Assembly (NCBI GenBank): GCA_024636355.1
Contig: JAGXHH010000089.1
Coordinates: 1-14,237, forward strand
Direction: 5' to 3'
DNA length: 14,237 nt
Source: Desulfobacteraceae bacterium
Lineage (GTDB): Bacteria; Desulfobacterota; Desulfobacteria; Desulfobacterales; Desulfosalsimonadaceae
The translations under genes were made by a program, and so were the position numbers. Shown in pieces: positions 12,820 through 14,237 of the stretch. The first letter of the stretch is position 1. The number at the start of each line of letters is the position of its first letter. The notes below the pieces were generated by a model that ran no database searches, was not told the DNA's origin, and saw only the letters and a program-made list of their open reading frames with translations.

Positions 12820-13966
12820 TGTCGAGAAACCCCTTCACAAGGTTGGTCAGCCGTTCGTTGGGAACCAGGAACGCGTCGTGTCCCCATTCGGCCTCTATTT
12901 CACAGAAACTGACATTCAGACCGCTCTTTTTCATCGCCTTTACCATCTCCCGGGACTGGTACGTCGGATAGAGCCAGTCCGAGGTAAACGAGACGACCAG
13001 AAACCGGGCCATGGCCCGGGAAAATACCTTTACGCCGGAGCTTTCATCGTGAAAGCTGCTCAGGTCGAAATAATCCGCCGCCTTGGTGATGTAGAGAAAT
13101 GAATTGGCATCGAAGCGTTCGACGAATTTCGCCCCCTGGTACCGCAGGTAGCTTTCAACCTGGAAATCGCCTTCGAAATTGTAGGAAAAATCGTCCTTAT
13201 CCTGGAGCCGCCGGCCGAATTTGCTGCGCATCGCCTCGTCGGACAAATAGGTGATGTGCCCGATCATCCGGGCCACGGAAAGGCCGAGATCCGGTTTTTG
13301 ACCGCCGTAGTACCGGCCATTGTTCCAGTGCGGATCTGCGGTGATGGCCTGCCGGGCCACTTCGTTAAACGCGATGGCCAGGGCCGAATGCCGCATGGTG
13401 GTCGCAAGCGGTATGGCGGAGTAAACCATTTCCGGGTACTGTACGGCCCATTGCAGCACCTGCATGCCGCCCATCGAACCGCCGATCAGGGACAGCAGTT
13501 TTTCGATTCCCAGGTGATCGAGCAGGGCTTTTTGCGCCCGGACCATATCGGCAATGGTGATAAACGGAAAATCCATGCCGTAGGGTTTCCCCGTTTTCGG
13601 GTTCATCGATGACGGTCCGGTGGTGCCCATGCAGCCGCCGAGCACATTTGAGCAGATTACGAAATAGCGATCGGTATCAATCCCTTTTCCCGGGCCGATC
13701 ATGTTGTCCCACCAGCCGGGTTTGGTATCGTTCGGCCCATAAACGCCGGCCGCATGGGAATCGCCGGTCAGGGCATGGAGCACGAGTATGACGTTATCTT
13801 TTTCCGCACTCAGGGTGCCGCAGGTTTCATATGCCAGGGTAATGGGGCCGAGCCGGGCCCCGCTGTCGAGTACCATTTCATGGGGTGGCTCGGCAAAGGT
13901 GAAAAATTTCTTTTCCACCTGGCCGATCGTTTCACCGGTCAGGTCGTGGGTGATGTATTCGCTCAT
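12797..13966 (-). CDS. metX: MetX, homoserine O-acyltransferase
   Basis: An alpha/beta-hydrolase enzyme of 389 residues that transfers an acyl group (acetyl or succinyl) to homoserine in methionine synthesis. The family blocks are LVLHALTGDSHAAG, NVLGGCMGTTGPSSMNP, the nucleophile S164 in IGGSMGGMQ, D330 in TSDWLYP and H363 in WGHDAFL, giving a complete Ser-Asp-His triad. Which acyl-CoA it uses is not evident from sequence, since MetX and MetA labels do not fix it. The ATG at 13966 has only a weak ribosome-binding site. It is first of the metX-metW-HsdR_N-like operon. No SAM riboswitch is recognisable upstream, only a perfect 16-bp palindrome at 14010-14046. Confidence 0.97.
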   Translation of the reverse strand: MSEYITHDLTGETIGQVEKKFFTFAEPPHEMVLDSGARLGPITLAYETCGTLSAEKDNVILVLHALTGDSHAAGVYGPNDTKPGWWDNMIGPGKGIDTDRYFVICSNVLGGCMGTTGPSSMNPKTGKPYGMDFPFITIADMVRAQKALLDHLGIEKLLSLIGGSMGGMQVLQWAVQYPEMVYSAIPLATTMRHSALAIAFNEVARQAITADPHWNNGRYYGGQKPDLGLSVARMIGHITYLSDEAMRSKFGRRLQDKDDFSYNFEGDFQVESYLRYQGAKFVERFDANSFLYITKAADYFDLSSFHDESSGVKVFSRAMARFLVVSFTSDWLYPTYQSREMVKAMKKSGLNVSFCEIEAEWGHDAFLVPNERLTNLVKGFLDSVYQNIR

Positions 13967-14009
13967 TCGTTGTGGTTCAATATTCGGAGAATTTTTAATG
14001 GAGATAAAT

Positions 14010-14046
14010 GCAATTAGGGGGGATCGATTTGATCCCCCCTAATTGC
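14010..14046. terminator. Perfect 16-bp palindrome upstream of metX
   Basis: GCAATTAGGGGGGATC and its exact complement form a 16-bp stem around a 5-nt loop (GATTT). It lies between the stop of the partial upstream gene and metX. A T tract is weak on either side (ATTTATC on the minus strand), so it may be a terminator for the upstream gene, a regulatory structure or a short repeat. Confidence 0.5.
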
Positions 14047-14091
14047 TGACAATAATAGCCCTATACTATTTTTTTAAATTCAATGCAATGC

Positions 14092-14237
14092 CTATGCAAG
14101 CGCGCGGCGTGCGTCCATATCGACCAGTTTCCGCTCCCGGGCCGTGTCGATACCCAGTGCCTTGCGTTTCGCATCGATGTGCTCGATCATCAGTCGGGCC
14201 ATTTCATGGGGATCCGGGGAAAACCCCCACTTGCCCA
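14092..14237 (-). CDS. C-terminus of a partial gene, possibly Ni-CO dehydrogenase catalytic subunit
   Basis: The frame stays open from the window edge for 47 residues before TAG at 14092, on the same strand as metX. It reads GKWGFSPDPHEMARLMIEHI, then DAKRKALGID and a charged tail ending DARRALA. The pattern of a glycine/aromatic strand, then PDP, then a helix ending HI-x-x-KR-x-x-LGI resembles the C-terminus of anaerobic carbon-monoxide dehydrogenase catalytic subunits (CooS/AcsA), which would fit a sulfate reducer with a Wood-Ljungdahl pathway. This rests on a short segment and memory of the family, so it is tentative. No cluster-binding residues fall in the visible part. Confidence 0.45.
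   Translation of the reverse strand, partial: GKWGFSPDPHEMARLMIEHIDAKRKALGIDTARERKLVDMDARRALA

Noticed and set aside
13967..14091. SAM riboswitch before metX
   Set aside because: I see no SAM-I or SAM-II core; only a simple perfect hairpin is present.

Overview
The window looks like chromosome from a mesophilic anaerobic deltaproteobacterium, most likely a sulfate reducer of the Desulfobacterales type. The reasons are the gene mix (acyl-CoA dehydrogenase, orphan FdhD, type I GAPDH, metX-metW followed by an HsdR_N-like protein, a small CxxC-rich protein) and the very large amount of palindromic word-repeat DNA between genes. Lineage is an inference from content; no rRNA or marker gene is present. 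There are no tRNAs, rRNAs, transposases or CRISPR arrays.

Layout, left to right. 1-431 holds no gene, only hairpin cassettes. A TetR regulator and an acyl-CoA dehydrogenase follow on the minus strand; the dehydrogenase promoter (about 2604-2645) has two direct 15-bp candidate operator boxes, one filling the -35/-10 spacer. Next on the plus strand are a TauE/SafE-type permease (3009-3839, apparently with an ATT start), a small acidic protein of unknown function (4090-4305) and a small heat-shock protein (4461-4889) with a clear terminator. On the minus strand lie an unrecognised 12-helix membrane protein (5165-6265) and a two-gene operon of a Cys-rich mini-protein and an SRPBCC-SDR (TIGR01777) fusion (8026-6447). 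The 8027-8965 interval has no gene and carries the second hairpin-cassette array plus a 135-bp element with terminal inverted repeats. Then come gap (GAPDH, plus strand), fdhD (minus strand), more palindromic repeats (11032-11520), and an overlapping minus-strand operon metX-metW-HsdR_N-like (13966-11633). The window ends inside a minus-strand gene whose C-terminus resembles a Ni-CO dehydrogenase.

How the genes work together. The dehydrogenase and TetR regulator probably form a regulated acyl-CoA oxidation unit. MetX and MetW make activated homoserine for methionine synthesis. GAPDH is central metabolism, and FdhD supplies sulfur to the formate dehydrogenase cofactor. The other genes do not form an obvious pathway.

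The most unusual content is non-coding. Almost every intergenic space is filled by inverted repeats built from short words (TCGNNA, CACGTG, CGTTGT, CTTGCTCTTAAT, CATGAAG, CCAGGAG, CTCTGTG). The two cassette arrays share a flank beginning AAGTTCCTTGGAAG and ending AAGGAACTT, between which different hairpins are swapped. Two TCGNNA hairpins differ by a compensatory base-pair change.
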